64,000 nucleotides of DNA, taken from assembly GCF_040954835.1 (NCBI RefSeq), contig NC_090711.1, forward strand, positions 10,919,501-10,983,500. The letters run 5' to 3'. Position numbers and translations under genes: made by a program. Source of the DNA: Lepisosteus oculatus (Eukaryota > Chordata > Actinopteri > Semionotiformes > Lepisosteidae). Of the stretch, positions 1 to 24,600 are shown in pieces. Every line of letters starts with the position of its first letter. Within the stretch, counting starts at the first letter, position 1. The notes beneath the pieces were generated by a model. The model made no database searches. It saw only the letters and a list, made by a program, of their open reading frames with translations, and was not told the origin of the DNA.

Positions 1-3000
1 GTCTTTAATATGCAGGGGCTTCTGCCAGTAATTTGGAACTGCTGAAATGAGATAAGTTATACATACTGTATAGTAAGCCAGTATTCCAAGTCCAATATTG
101 TACCCCCTGAAGAGCATTGTCTTCTAGGGCAGAAAAATGAACATCAAATGTTATCCTCAGATGGGTTTTTCCAATGACATACTAATTAAATAATACTACA
201 TATTTAATTTACATGAGTCTATGTGAATGTCTTAAAACACTACCTCATTCACATTAAAAGCATGTTTGCCCTGTGGTTCTGTGCAATAATTCTGGCAGGA
301 GTTCAAAGTTTTGCTTATTTAGTAGTCAGACTGATTCTGATTCCCTCCAAATGGCTATGGGTTACACACATGAGTTTAGCACTGAATGCTGCTAGCTTTG
401 TTCCAAGGGAATTTGCTTTTCATTACAAAGCCAAGTGACATAGAGACCTTTCAGTACTATCTGCCTTTTTCCTAGTGGAATATATTGAGCAGATGATCGG
501 AGTCAATCAGTTCCTTTGAAGAGCAGTGGGAAATAAATAAATTACTCTAAAATGACTCCTGGGAACAATTAAATCTGTCAAATGTTGACATCGCAATTTG
601 GATCCTGAAACAGTCTTATTGAGTTTGGTTTAGTGAATTAAGATGGTGCTTGTTTTCCAAATCAAAGCAGTGAAAGGTTTAAAAATATATATATATACTG
701 TATACAGTACATGTACAGTACAGACTGTACAATATAATGGAAACATTTTCACAAACTGTGTGACATCGTAAATGCTCTAGGGTCAAGTACACTGAGCCAA
801 ACTTCTTACTACTGTGAAAATGTAAAATAGAAATGAAATTTGCACTTCATTAACTCCCGAGTGTTTGATTTAAAAAAAACAAATAGTCCTTTCATGTCCT
901 TAACATGTTCATTCGCAATCAATTTGTTTTTCATCATATGGTTAACAAGAAGGTTGTTCTAGTGCTTTGATCCTGATAAAAGAGCTAAGGTGTAATAACT
1001 CCTCATCAGGCAAAGTGATGCTCTTCATTTTCTAGGATAAAGAAACACTTAAGATTATGTTGTATAAATAGATACTTAGCAGTTTTGATGTTAGATTGAA
1101 GTTAATGTTAGGGTTAGGATGAACATTATTGATAAAGATGTTATATAGATACTTATTGAGCTTTAGTTGGTAGTATATTGATCATTAATATTGTTATAAA
1201 GTGAATCTAGATACAATGGGAACACCTGGCCAGTGTCAACATTTCCAGTCTCAAAGCAAGAGGATGTTTGCTGAGAAGTAGTGGTCCTAGATTCAGGGAT
1301 CAAAGTAATCATACAGTTTACCTTGATTTACCTTATTTAAGTTCTGGGTGGATGACTTAGTGTCAATCAACAGTCAAGGAACATAAAACAGGGAGACAAG
1401 TACATAGGGGATAAAAGGAAGACAAGAGAAGAGGGGAGGCAAGGGCTGCTTTTTCTAGATCACCTGAAAAGATCAGACTGGAGCTAAGTATTTGAACCTT
1501 GTTAAGAGAGCCTGCTATTCTGTGCTTTTTAAGGGATCTCTGATTTCCTGTGTAAAGAATCCCTCCATTTAAAACACCCTCTCCTGGTTTATGAATGCAT
1601 TTTAGAATAGGGAGATAGGTTCCCATTCATTTTGTGGCATCTGGGTGAGCAGAGAGAGAGAGAGAAGGCAGCTACTCAAATACTTGGTAACAATCTTTTT
1701 TTTTCTTGGTGACAAGGTTGTTAGGGTTCTGAAACACCTTGCTAGGAAGGGTGTACACATAATAACTTGTGTTGCATGTTTATGTTATGGGTTGTTTAAT
1801 GTGTGTACTGTCATTGTTAATAAATATTTGTTTAACCCAGTGTACCTGAATTATTGTTAATTTCGCCAAAACTGTGCCAGAGAGCAAAGAACTCATATGC
1901 TTCTAACTATACCAACTGCTGAGGTATATCCATGGCAAAATCTTTACAAGTTGGGGGTTTTGATTATTTATTTTAATTACTGATTTATCTGCACAGTCAC
2001 ATGGTGCTCAGAGCAAATAAAAGAGAGCAACATTTACATTACAGTGTATTTCATGTAAAGAGCTGTATAAAAGTATCAGGTTTCACCATTGATCCATCAC
2101 CCTGTCCAAGAAAACATAAAAAACTTTGATTTGTCCTTGTATATTTATCCTACAAGTTCAAACCCAAGATTTATTTTCCCATCTTAATTCTCTTGTGTTG
2201 TTCCACTCTTCTGCTTTATTCTTCAGCAGTGTGCAGGGGTATATCCCTTGTGTTGCAATGGAGGTCATTTTATTGTCTAGTCTAGCTGGCCTCTGAGATC
2301 AGCAGAAGAGATTGTAAAGTAACAATATTCAGAAATGTATTGTATTCATTCCTCTTAGCAATGCATCAATTCTGCATAATGCTGTCATCTAGTTTTTTTT
2401 AACTAAGAATGTAAAAGACTGTAACTTTTTACTTACATTGTAGAGTGTTCCCAGAGAGCCTGGATTGTGCTTCAGGCAAGTCTTCTGCTGTACGGTACCT
2501 GTCGCAGTTTTCTACTGAAATGTCAAGCTCGGTACTCATGTGAATGGTTTATTTCAGAACTTTTCTCAGCATCACAGGAAAGTGTGATTTCATGCTCCTA
2601 TCACTTTACAAAAGCTCCAAGATTTAATTATTCACATTGACCTTCTAGTGCAGAACACACAGTATTATACCACATTAATCTGAGAATTAACTTATCCTTC
2701 AAAGGAAGGAAAGCTTTAAGTTGGAAAAAGAGAAGATAACTGGGGAAACAAAGAAATGCACAGCACCATTTGCAAAAGTAAGAAAAATGAGGAATGGGTG
2801 ATGCACACACAACTTCCCTGGAAACTTCCCTGGAAAAGGATGTTTTGGGATGTTTCCCTTTTCACAAAAGTTGGATAAAAGATCCTTTTCCCTTTCACAA
2901 AGCTGCTAATGGGCTAAGGGAAAAATATAATTGTACCTATGTGTTTCAAACCCCTTTAGTACAGTACAGTTGTACAATACAGATACACTGTACTATATCA

Positions 3001-4090
3001 ACCCAGTTAAAGGCAAAATAATGCTTGTTGGAATTTCAGCTGTGCCTGTTATTTCTTTTGTAAACAAAGTGTTATATTTATATACAGTATCTCTTGACTC
3101 CTTTCATCCCAGAATCTTTAAGAAAATCAAGTAGGAAAGTAACATTTTTTTTATTTCTCAATGTTCCTCTTCAGGACTACCTTTGCTTATTTTACAAAAT
3201 CCATCCTGAAAAATGCAGTGACCGATGTCTTAGGAATAACAAGTAAAATGACAAGATGGAACATTTTAATATAATTAAGTACCCATTAGCTGCTGTTTTT
3301 ATTGTACTATTATTTATTGGGTTTTATTGTTATTTGTATTGTGTTTCATGTAGAAAAGTTTTACATATTAGTAACTAACAAACCAAATATAACTAACACC
3401 CTTTATATATTGGTAATATTTAACATTTTGCTTGTCATGTATTTGCTGTGCCCAAACAACAAGTCTGCGACAGTGAAAAGTGAATACTGTATGTTGCTCT
3501 TTTTCCACATCACTGATGTGGAGAAGTGTGATAGTTTTTAACATGGCTAACTGCAATCCGATTTGTTACTCATCTCCCAGGCTAGCTTTTGGGTCTCAAA
3601 ACCAGGGATCATTAACATTTATTTTCTTTCAGGAATATGTATTTTTCTCTTGATTTGCGGAGCAATATAACAAGGTTTGAAGAGTCAAATAATGATGATC
3701 CCGACAGACATTCTTGTAAATCTATTCCAGAGGATTATTAATTGGAAATATAAAGGCAGCTGTTCTTACGGGTCGCATTGGAATTCCTGTTTGACTTTCT
3801 AATGTCAGGTTTTTTCTATCTTCAAGAAAAAAAAACACTTTAGGGTTGCAAATGCCTTTATTAATGTTTTATAAATAGAATATATTAATGTACTGTAGTA
3901 AAGTGACTACATATACAATACAACTACAATAAAATGACATACATGTGATGATAACTAATCTCTAACTGTAGATTTGTTATAGTACATTACACTAACAAAA
4001 CCTAAATCTTGACCAAAACTGGAATTATACCCTTAACCCTTCAGTTATGGACAGCTAACGTTTTTATAGCAATAGATTATAGGGTAGATG
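1..4090. other. Gene-free flank, no supported gene
   Basis: I see no coding potential here. The open frames are short, lack recognisable domains and have no splice context. The stretch is AT-rich with short simple-sequence patches: an AT run followed by overlapping TACTGTA/TACAGTA words near 690-730, an AG run near 1650-1668, and an exact 12-bp tandem duplication at 2811-2834. Distal regulatory DNA could be present but cannot be recognised without comparison to other species. Confidence 0.6.
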
Positions 4091-4574
4091 TGAAATATCT
4101 GTCACGGCCACCGCTCATCGGAGCTCTACCTGTAAACAAGTTAACCAGCTTCAGGGGTTTCCAAATTACACCAAACATCGCCACAAAAGTTAACTAATCA
4201 TCTCCTGCTGTTCTTCATGATCTCATCACCAGTTCACCGCATACTTAAACCCTCACTTCACACTGCTTTGTGCCCAGTATTAGTTTCTCCTCTTGAGAGC
4301 TCCTACCTTGCCTTCGTAATCTCGCTTTCTCTCCTTCTGCTACCTCTTTGGTTTGGGACTTTCGGATATCGTTTTCGACTACCACTTTGCCTGATGTTTC
4401 AGATCATAGAACCTGGCTTCCCTTCTACCTCAACCTGTTTGACTGTCTCTCAACTTCCCATAGGATCCTAAAACTTTTTTGGCTGGTGCGTCATAAGAAG
4501 ATCCCCTTTAGCTGATACATGACAGCATGTCTAGCACATGAAAACCTGAAGCCAAAAGCCTATCTTTCTCTCTG

Positions 4575-4912
4575 TAGCAGCGGTTATACCCTCAACCCAG
4601 TTGATTTTGTTTGGCCGGTTATGCTCATTAACCGTCTTCTTTACCAGCGTCCCAACATGGAAAGTGCCTGAGACCTCTACCAATAATATCCAGTCATAAC
4701 CTAGTGTATACTCTAATGAAGTATGTACTGTAGGTACTGTAACAAACTCTCCCTAAACGTTTTGTTTTTCTCATTCTTAGTGCTCACTGTTCCTAGAAAC
4801 CTTGATAACGATAATATCTTACAAGACAACATCTGACTGCTCAGACACTGCCTTTATAGGGATCTGGTGATTCCAGATGCAAGCAAATCACTGACTTTGT
4901 GAGAATGTGAAA
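4575..4912 (+). repeat. Diverged direct repeat, copy 1
   Basis: This stretch aligns end to end with 5552-5873 in the same orientation. Shared blocks include GCTCATTAACYGTCTTCTT, the region around TTGGCCRGGTTAYGCTC, AAGACAACMTCTGACTGC, and TTGTGAGAATSTGAA near the end. The two copies are about 980 bp apart and clearly diverged. Copy 1 lies just before the N-terminal remnant of the hAT pseudogene. I do not recognise the family; a non-autonomous element inserted twice or an old segmental duplication would both fit. Confidence 0.6.
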
Positions 4913-5551
4913 ACCCTGACTCATAATATTTTATAATATTTTTCACAAATTAAGTGTCAAGTCAACATTTTGGACAAAATGGCAGTTGCTAAAAAAAAGC
5001 AAGGTTAGATGTTCGGTCATTTCAACAATTTTGGAGAGAGGAATATCGATTTGTTCAACATCAAGACCATGCTGTTTGTGATCTATGTTGTGAGGATGTT
5101 GTTTGTCACACATCAAGTGTCCAATTATTGTACATTTTCAGAAACAACACAAACACTTCAAGGATATGGTGGACAAGGCTGAGGCTATCAAATTGATAAT
5201 AGTAGTGTGAAAATAAAAAGAGGTGTCTTCAATTATTTCTGTTTAAGTAAAAATCAACCACAGAAGCAAATTATAAAAATTGCACTACGTGTTGCGAAAC
5301 ATGGAAAGCCTTGTACAGATGGGGAATATACAAGAGTCTTTTCTTAGTTGTTCAAAATTTTTGTTTGATGGTTTGCCCAACAAAGACACGATCTTGAGTG
5401 GTAAAAGACTTACCTGCATTCTATTACATCTGTGGAGAAATGCGTAAGTGAAATGGCCAACAATGTCAACAAACCACAGTGTGAAAAGGTCCCTCTTTTT
5501 TGATAGCATTTCTGGGGGTCTCCACATGGACTGTAATTGTGTCTTCCCCAG

Positions 5552-5873
5552 ATAGCAGTGGCAATAACCTCTCTCGGTCAATTTCAGTTGGCCAGGTACG
5601 CTCATTAACTGTCTTCTTATTTACCGGTGTCCAGACCTGGAAAACGACCAAGGCTGCTAGCAAGTTTATCCTGCTATAAATCTTCTCTGATTTGTAGTGC
5701 TTAACGAAAACCTTTATTTCCAAATTGTCTTTTTAAATATTTACTGTCTTACTAAACCGTAAGGGTCCATGAAAAGACAACCTCTGACTGCCCCCTGGAA
5801 CTGCTTTTACAGCGACCTAGAGTCTCCAGGTGCTACCAATTCAGTGATTTCCTTGTGAGAATCTGAAGAATGT
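5552..5873 (+). repeat. Diverged direct repeat, copy 2 (inside the hAT relic)
   Basis: This is the second copy of the unit at 4575-4912, same orientation. It separates the KHGKPCTDGEY segment of the hAT pseudogene from the TTTGKDIAE segment and replaces the region where the family normally carries its first catalytic-domain motifs. It therefore probably arrived after the hAT gene, by insertion or local duplication. Confidence 0.6.
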
Positions 5874-6365
5874 TGATCTTCTAAATGAGATGACCCCCTC
5901 GGAGAATTCACCCGTGTTTCCAACCTCTGCTTTGCTACACACAGGCATTGCCATTAAAATCTATTTTTGCAAGATCTTGTGACTCAGAAGGAATTCAAGA
6001 AGAGCATGCTGCCTAAAAGCCACAACTACAGGGAAAGATATAGCTGAGAGTTTTGTTAATCATTCTGAGGAAAGAGGAATTGACTTAAAATATTTTCTGT
6101 AATGACTGACGGTGTCCCTGCTATGTTCAGAAAACAGGAGGGATTTGTAAAGATCATTGTGCATGACATTGGCCATCCCAATAGTGAACTTTCATTGTAT
6201 TTTTCCCATCTACAAATAATTTTGCATCAAGATTTTGAATTACTATCTTAATAATGTAATGCCTACAGGGGTGAAAATCTTGAATTTCTTGTTGTTAAAT
6301 CTGCCTTGAGGCACAGGTGGTATCAAACTCTGCTTCAGGAAATGGACAGTGCGTTTCGGAAAAGT

Positions 6366-6737
6366 AGTGTGGACCCTATGCATAACGTCCAGAGATGTTG
6401 TCGAGTGAGCAAGCTGAGGTCTGTAAGCCGTAGGTAGTCGGACCAGGGCAGAAGTACCAAAGTAGAAGTGGAGCTGTGAGGAAACTGAAAGTCAAAACCA
6501 GAACAAACAGTAGAAAGCCAAAACCGAAACCAGGGTCAGGAAGCCAATATCCAAATATTGAGTCACAGAATAAACCCAATTCTGAGCAGGCAGATGTGTG
6601 TGAAGCAGCCTTAAATAGGCTGAGGTTAACTGACTAATTAGGAACAGTACTGGAATGTGAGGTGGAATGATGAGTCCTCCGTGGGCGTGGCGTAGCACAG
6701 TGTATGCAAGGACATTCTGCTTCACTGAAATGTTCAT
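6366..6737. other. Unidentified insert in the hAT pseudogene
   Basis: The hAT-like translation stops after DSAFRK near 6366 and resumes with WLSCGKVF at 6738. The intervening roughly 370 bp is more GC-rich than its surroundings and reads, on the minus strand, as a pyrimidine-rich sequence of the kind seen in fish LTR leaders. I found no target duplication or terminal motif, so its identity is open. A replacement deletion rather than a clean insertion is possible. Confidence 0.4.
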
Positions 6738-7515
6738 TGGCTAAGCTGTGGGAAGGTTTTCACATGCTTTGTGAATTGTATTAATGCAATCTACTGTAGA
6801 TCTTGTTGTCTGAAAAAGGTCAAAACTACCCCAAACTGCACAATGAAACTAATGTTTCTCGCTGATGTCACCACACATATGAATAAATGGAACCTCCATC
6901 CGCAGGGTCTAGACCAAGCTGTTGTGTCTTCTCGAAACGTGGAAGGCATTTCTTGCAAAACTTGCCTTTTTGTTGCTCGGGACATTGACATCTCAACTTT
7001 CTGCTGTTTCCAACATCTTAAAGAAATTAAAGAAAATTGCACAAACCATGTTGCTGAGTTTGAATTGCACTGTACATGCAAGAACTGGCATCGGCATTTT
7101 CTGTCAGGTTACATAATCTCCAATATTTGGGCAGAATATTTTCTTTTCTGATTAAACCAGACAGCTCTGAAATGAGAGACATGGATTATTTAGTGTTTCT
7201 GTGGATGGGTGTTGAGGATTTTAAATGGATCTAATTGAATTGGAACTGGAATTCAACTGAAGTTCTGGAATCTGTGAAACACACTGTAGGCTACTGAAAG
7301 TGATCACAGCATCTCTATCATTGCCTGTTAGAAATCCCTGCCAGTGAAATTTGACCTTTTGAAGAAAGTGGCATATTCACTGCTCTCAGCATTTAGATGA
7401 ACATACTGTACCTCTGTGAACAGGTATTTTCACACATTAAGTCTATTCTTTGTGCCTCCTACAGCCCGACAACTGAAAACTTGCCAGTTGCCTCAAATGT
7501 CAAGTTAAGAGCCTG

Positions 7516-9199
7516 ATATTGGAGAACTCAGCAAGGGAAAGCCAGGGCTAGCATCACACTCAATGGTAAGACATGCTTATTAATATATTAATTTGAGATA
7601 TTATTATATTTTTAATGATAAAGTTTTAGTAATCAAATTGTAAGAAGGGCTATCATTGACATTAAAAAGTTACTGTAGATTGTATAGACAATGTTGTGGT
7701 TATTATTTTGCATTTGCATATATAATAAACCGCATGTATACAATATGATTCATAGTAATAATAGAACATATACAAGTGAACTGTAAATCATCTCTTAAAG
7801 GGGGAAATATGTTGGTGTATTCCCCTATTATTGCTGAACTTTTTCTTATTCTGCCTATGACTATGTTCAGTGTGTTGGACATGGTTTTCTTGTTAATCCC
7901 ATATAAACCCCTTAAAGTGTCCACTTGCTTGCAATTCCAGGGAACGTGTCAGAGTAGTAAGGATCACTGATCTCTGCAGCCAATACGGTCTACACAGCAT
8001 ATTACCCTCGACCTACCACCACCTTAATTCGTGATAACGTTCACACTGACCTCTCCATGTCGCTTCACATTGATTCAACCTTGATACCTACAGTATGCTT
8101 GACACATCTTACAAGCCAACACATTGTTAAACTGGGTTCATGCTTTTCCCCACATGAACCCAGGTCGAATAATCTCTTTCTGAGCTCCCCGTTTATTTTC
8201 ATGTCGCACCCTTTCACACCTCCCCGCATCTCCAATTAGACGTCCTCCTTTTACGCATGGCGCTCCCAGGACAGTTAACTGACCTCTCCTCTTTTCCATT
8301 TGCTCCACCCCAATCTTTCTCTTACTGTATGTCTCTGCTCTTTCTCCCTCTCCTGTACACACCCAAGAACCCCCAGTCCAGACGTTGTTAGTCTTCGCTT
8401 TTCACTCTCCGTGAAAATGACCTGTGATTCTTCCCGTGTTCAGATTGATCATCGTTCTAATATCTTTTTAGGTCTGAGTCTAATATTCAGCACTTCTCTT
8501 CAGTGTACAGCTCTGCTTTTATTACAACTTGCAAAAGGAAATAATTACCATTTTATCGCGATTTTTCATGAATTAAAAATGTTCAAAATAACATCGTTAC
8601 TTCCCTCTGCACGCACAAATTGTGCTCCAGGCAAACGTTCCTAGAAATGAATGATGTTTATTTAACATTAGAAAGTTCAGTCCTTTGACTCCAGAGTCAT
8701 TTCCAGTGTTAAACGATAAACACTGAGTATTTGATTAGAAGGTATAGATATTAATCCACAATGGTTTTATTTTCACTTAAATTAATCCAGTTATACATAT
8801 TGGTTCCAGTCTTGTATCTGTTATAATTATAGACCACGGGCCTGGACTATAGGGATTGTTTTCAGTGATATTATAGGTTAAAGGGCAAATAAAGAGAAAT
8901 GGTCTGGTGTAAATTCCTCTGAGAAATCATGAATCCAATAGTCAGTGCAATCTCCCCTCTCTGCTTCAGGATTGTACTCATACAGTACTTCACAAAGGTT
9001 TACGTGACAAAAAAAAGATAGCCAGAAGTTTTGTATCGCGCCAGCTATTGCTATTAAACATCAATGTGCAACAGGGCCGTAGCATCACTTTACATACAGT
9101 AATGTGTTTGATTGATCGAAGCTGGCACGCAACTTGCTTACAAAAGCCTTATAACATTAAGCAGAATCAGAACCTATAGCGATGCCTAGTAAAGCAGTT

Positions 9200-9200
<1 letters not shown>
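7516..9200. other. Upstream intergenic DNA, no gene seen
   Basis: No supported coding feature. A pyrimidine-rich stretch at about 7970-8420 gives chance ORFs on both strands without recognisable domains. The sequence lies 0.8-2.4 kb upstream of the cbln4 start codon, so proximal regulatory elements are plausible but unproven. Confidence 0.5.
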
Positions 9201-21142
<11,942 letters not shown>

Positions 21143-21600
21143 AAATATCAAATAAATCCCCCAAATGGGACTGCTCTACTACATTTGTAAACCTACAGTC
21201 AAGTCATCATTTTTGTGCAACTGACGAATTTCGGCAGCAGTTTGGATTTACACCAGTGGATGATATTTGATTCTATGCTGTGACTTTTGTTTATGACCTG
21301 CAAGAGGAGAAAACAGAGGGGAATATTTTCCTTCGGAATCTGAATTAGCGACATGACAAACACTGCTCCAGCCCAAAGCGGTATGCCCCCCAAAACAATC
21401 ATTTGCTTGTATACTGTAGATATCTGTTTCTATTTTACCCTTGCCTTCATATTGGCCAATCTCCATGTGCAGCATAAGAGAATCTTCCATTCTTTGCAGT
21501 TTATCAAGGGGATGCCTGCCCAGAATACTTGTTTTCACGCATGTGTATTAAAGATCCTTTCAATCTGATCTTTTTAAAAATATTCTGTTTAAAAAACACA
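21143..21600 (+). other. cbln4: cbln4 3' UTR, end uncertain
   Basis: An AATAAA lies at 21151-21156, only nine bases after the stop codon, which is unusually close to be the main polyadenylation signal. An ATTAAA at 21547-21552 is a more ordinary position. The transcript may also extend farther into the AT-rich DNA after 21600. The true end cannot be set from sequence alone. Confidence 0.5.
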
Positions 21601-24600
21601 TTTTCGGGAAACTGTATTTTCAGGTGCTCTCTCTGAACTTGTATTTCTCTCTCTCTGTCCTTTGGGAATATAGATTTACCTTCATTGTTATGGGTGGTAC
21701 ATTACCACAGAAGTGCTTGGAGACATATATCACCCGTTAATTCAATTAAGCCTCCTAGCGTACATGCTCTTGATTTCTGAGTAGTCCGTGTGAAGCATTT
21801 TATACTTTGAAATGTAGTCTGCAGGGCAACATTCTTCTGTATAGCTCTGTGTAGAAACAGTTCAGAGAAAGAATATTGCAGCAAAGAGCCAAGATTTTAC
21901 GACTGTGAATATCCTGATAAGAAACAGGTTCAAGATTGGTTAGTTAAATTATCTTCCTTTTGTGGTTAAGAAACACTTTATCCAAGTTTTGAGTTTGGAA
22001 GTATTCTGGGATGTGCTGTAGTTTACTTTTATTGAGAGCCCTGCTGTTTTAAAACAGACAGCTTTGACATACAGACAACATGTCAACAACAGATTACCAA
22101 GCACAAAACAGAACAAACCCAAACACAGTAGTGCCTTGCAACTTTGCTTTCAAAATTAAATTGCTTTTAAATGCCACTTCAAAAACCAAAGGTTGTCCAC
22201 ACACCTCCTTTAGGAAAGACATTCTAAATGGTGTACAAATCTGTAATGTTTCTTTTATTCATCCATTTATTCTTTTTGTAAATATTTTAAAATATTTTTT
22301 CATAGGTATATTGAAGACTACAGTGACTTTAATTTTGTCATTTATTTATTATTTTGTCTGTTAAAAGGTGTTCTTGTTTGTATTCCCTTTGGCTTTATGA
22401 AATTACTGGTGTAGAAAATTCTTGTGAGGTTTTAATCGCAAGGTTGCAGCACACTAATGCTTCAAAGTATGGATTTTCTATTTGAAGGCACAGCTGGAGG
22501 CTCTAATATACAGAATACACTTAATATTTGCTTCTATTGACAAATTAACTGGAGTGAAATAAGATACTGGAAAAGACTAAGGATATGAAAAATTAGCTAG
22601 GTATTCATCATACCAGGATGACACATTTTTAAGTTTTAAGGGATTTCATACTAAAACAAAAGCCTGAACATTTTGCTGCTATTAATTTGATTTTGTGCAC
22701 AATTATAAACATTACAGTAGACCTATTTAAAGTAACGCTCACATTTTCAATGGTAAAAAGTGAAAATTCCTTTCGTTCCCTTAAAAGTTGCCCTTCATAC
22801 TATCCCTTTTATGCAGGCAACCTTCTGCTTCTTCAATCTTCAAGGACTCCATCACTGTAGCTAATAAGCTAATTCAACACTTTTCCTTTTGATGACCAGA
22901 ACAGTCTAGAGATGCACCGACATCATTTTCATTTCATTTTGTGTCCTGAAAATGATATCGTCCAAAGATAATAAATCAGTATTATATAGAGCATTGGACA
23001 TGACATAAACTGATTACAGTTAATTTGTTTCAGTTCCAGCAATTAGCAAACAATTATAAGTCACTGATCAGACAGGTAACTAATTTTATAGTACAGTACA
23101 TTAGCCTATATCTACACGTTTGGTATGAGTATTAATTTGCTGTTAATCCAATCACAAAGCTACAGTACTTAGCTCTTATGATTTCTTATTCCTGTAGCAT
23201 TTCAGGATGAAGAACTAGTTAATATTTATGCCTGCTCTATAATTCATTATGATGGCCATTTTTAAGTCCCACCCTAATTTTAAGTGGTATCCAAGCCATT
23301 TAATTATCTATTTATTATTGCAATTAATTATTTAGTAAAAATGCCAACTTCATAATATCCATTCCTCGCTTGATTCTGAATAGACGATGCTGATCTAGAC
23401 GTTCAGATAATTGGAGCTTGTGCTTCTCTGTGCTCCCCACCTTGAAAAAAATATTTAAAAATCTGTCACCAATGGATTATAAACACTGCCTGTTATACGG
23501 TAATTAGATGAAATTCACAGAGCTCATTTTGTACAGTAGTTAGCAGAATAGTCTTTCATACATAACATTTTCAGAGCCTCCTTTAATGTTAAAAAGGAAA
23601 CTAAAAAAAACATGCAAGCAATTTGCAAATGGGTATACTGATTAGAACAGGTACACGCAAGTGCTACTATTATAGTATGTTTCATTTTTCTTTTGTTTAG
23701 TTTGGGTGCTTTTTGTGAGGAGATTGCATGAATACTCCCTGTATTCATAGGAGTTTTTCCTATGTGCTCTGGTTTTCCCGACTCTTGTTTTCCAAAGACA
23801 TGCTAACTAGGATAACTGGGATCTATAAATTGTGCATGAGTGCTTCTTTGTGTGTACACTATGATGGGCTAATGAGCTGTAAAGGGGAAAAGTCCTTCCT
23901 TGCACTCTAATAGTCTCAGACAGGCTCCACTGTGTCACAAAACTAACAACTTTTCTATTAACAAATAGAGTTCCATTGGCAATTATTGAGGCAGTTGTGC
24001 TGTATCAGTTTCTGCTTGTTCAAGAGGATGTGTGTGACAGATTTGACACAAAGTGAATTGTGAAATTAACTTTGGAATTTCAATTAAGTCAATTAACTAA
24101 CAGTAACTGAGAAAAGAGAGAGAGAAATGCTTAGTTCAGAGAGTCCTCAGTTTGAGTTTTACAAAAGGTTGTTTCAGAATACACTGCATGCTTTCTCTTG
24201 CAGTTTTTACATGTTACGCTGGAGCAATAGAGCAATCCTCTTAAAGAAAGAATCTGGACAACAAGTCCTTAGAGAAAGACTGTGAATTGGTTTGAATTAT
24301 AAAGGCAGTACTAGAAGAAAGCTTCATCAATCATATTTTTCCGAATCCAGGATTATTTTTGCTCCAATTTTCTAACGTCTTGAAAGTTTAGTGTGTCACT
24401 GGATTGTATTTTTGACCACGATGCCATTCTGTTGCCTACTGTACTGTATATGAGAAGATGTTGCTTTCAACTAACTTTGCTATGGAAAAAGCTACAACAG
24501 CTAATTGACTGAGGAATTATCCACAATGATGATAAATCTACTGTAAGTAACTAAAATAAATGAGGAAATAAAAAAGATTTTTGTGGGCTGACTGCTGGAA

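Larger units (their letters stand above)
5000..7515 (+). pseudogene. Decayed hAT-family transposase-like gene (EPM2AIP1/GTF2IRD2/ZBED5-like)
   Basis: Conceptual translation, with frame changes, recovers pieces of a hAT-type protein in the correct order. A BED-like N-terminus lies at about 5005-5150 (FQQFWREEYRFV, then CDLCCEDVV). The segment ALRVAKHGKPCTDGEY is near 5282-5330. LKATTTGKDIAESF is near 6013-6055, followed after a frameshift by MTDGVPAM and a degenerate HQDFE. The stretch ALRHRWYQTLLQEMDSAF is near 6305-6360. WLSCGKVFTCFVN and FLADVTTHMNKWNLHPQGLD are at about 6738-6920. The C-terminal hAT dimerisation-type segment YLCEQVFSHIKSILCAS is near 7405-7465. Stops, frameshifts and two interruptions (5552-5873 and about 6366-6737) make it non-functional. 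In this family such proteins are transposases or domesticated derivatives. The family assignment comes from recalled motif order and needs a protein search; a relic of a host ZBED-type gene is also possible. Confidence 0.75.

Noticed and set aside
6771..7151. 126-codon open frame as an independent small gene
   Set aside because: It is one surviving segment of the hAT pseudogene (FLADVTTHMNKWNLHPQG), continuing from remnants upstream in other frames.
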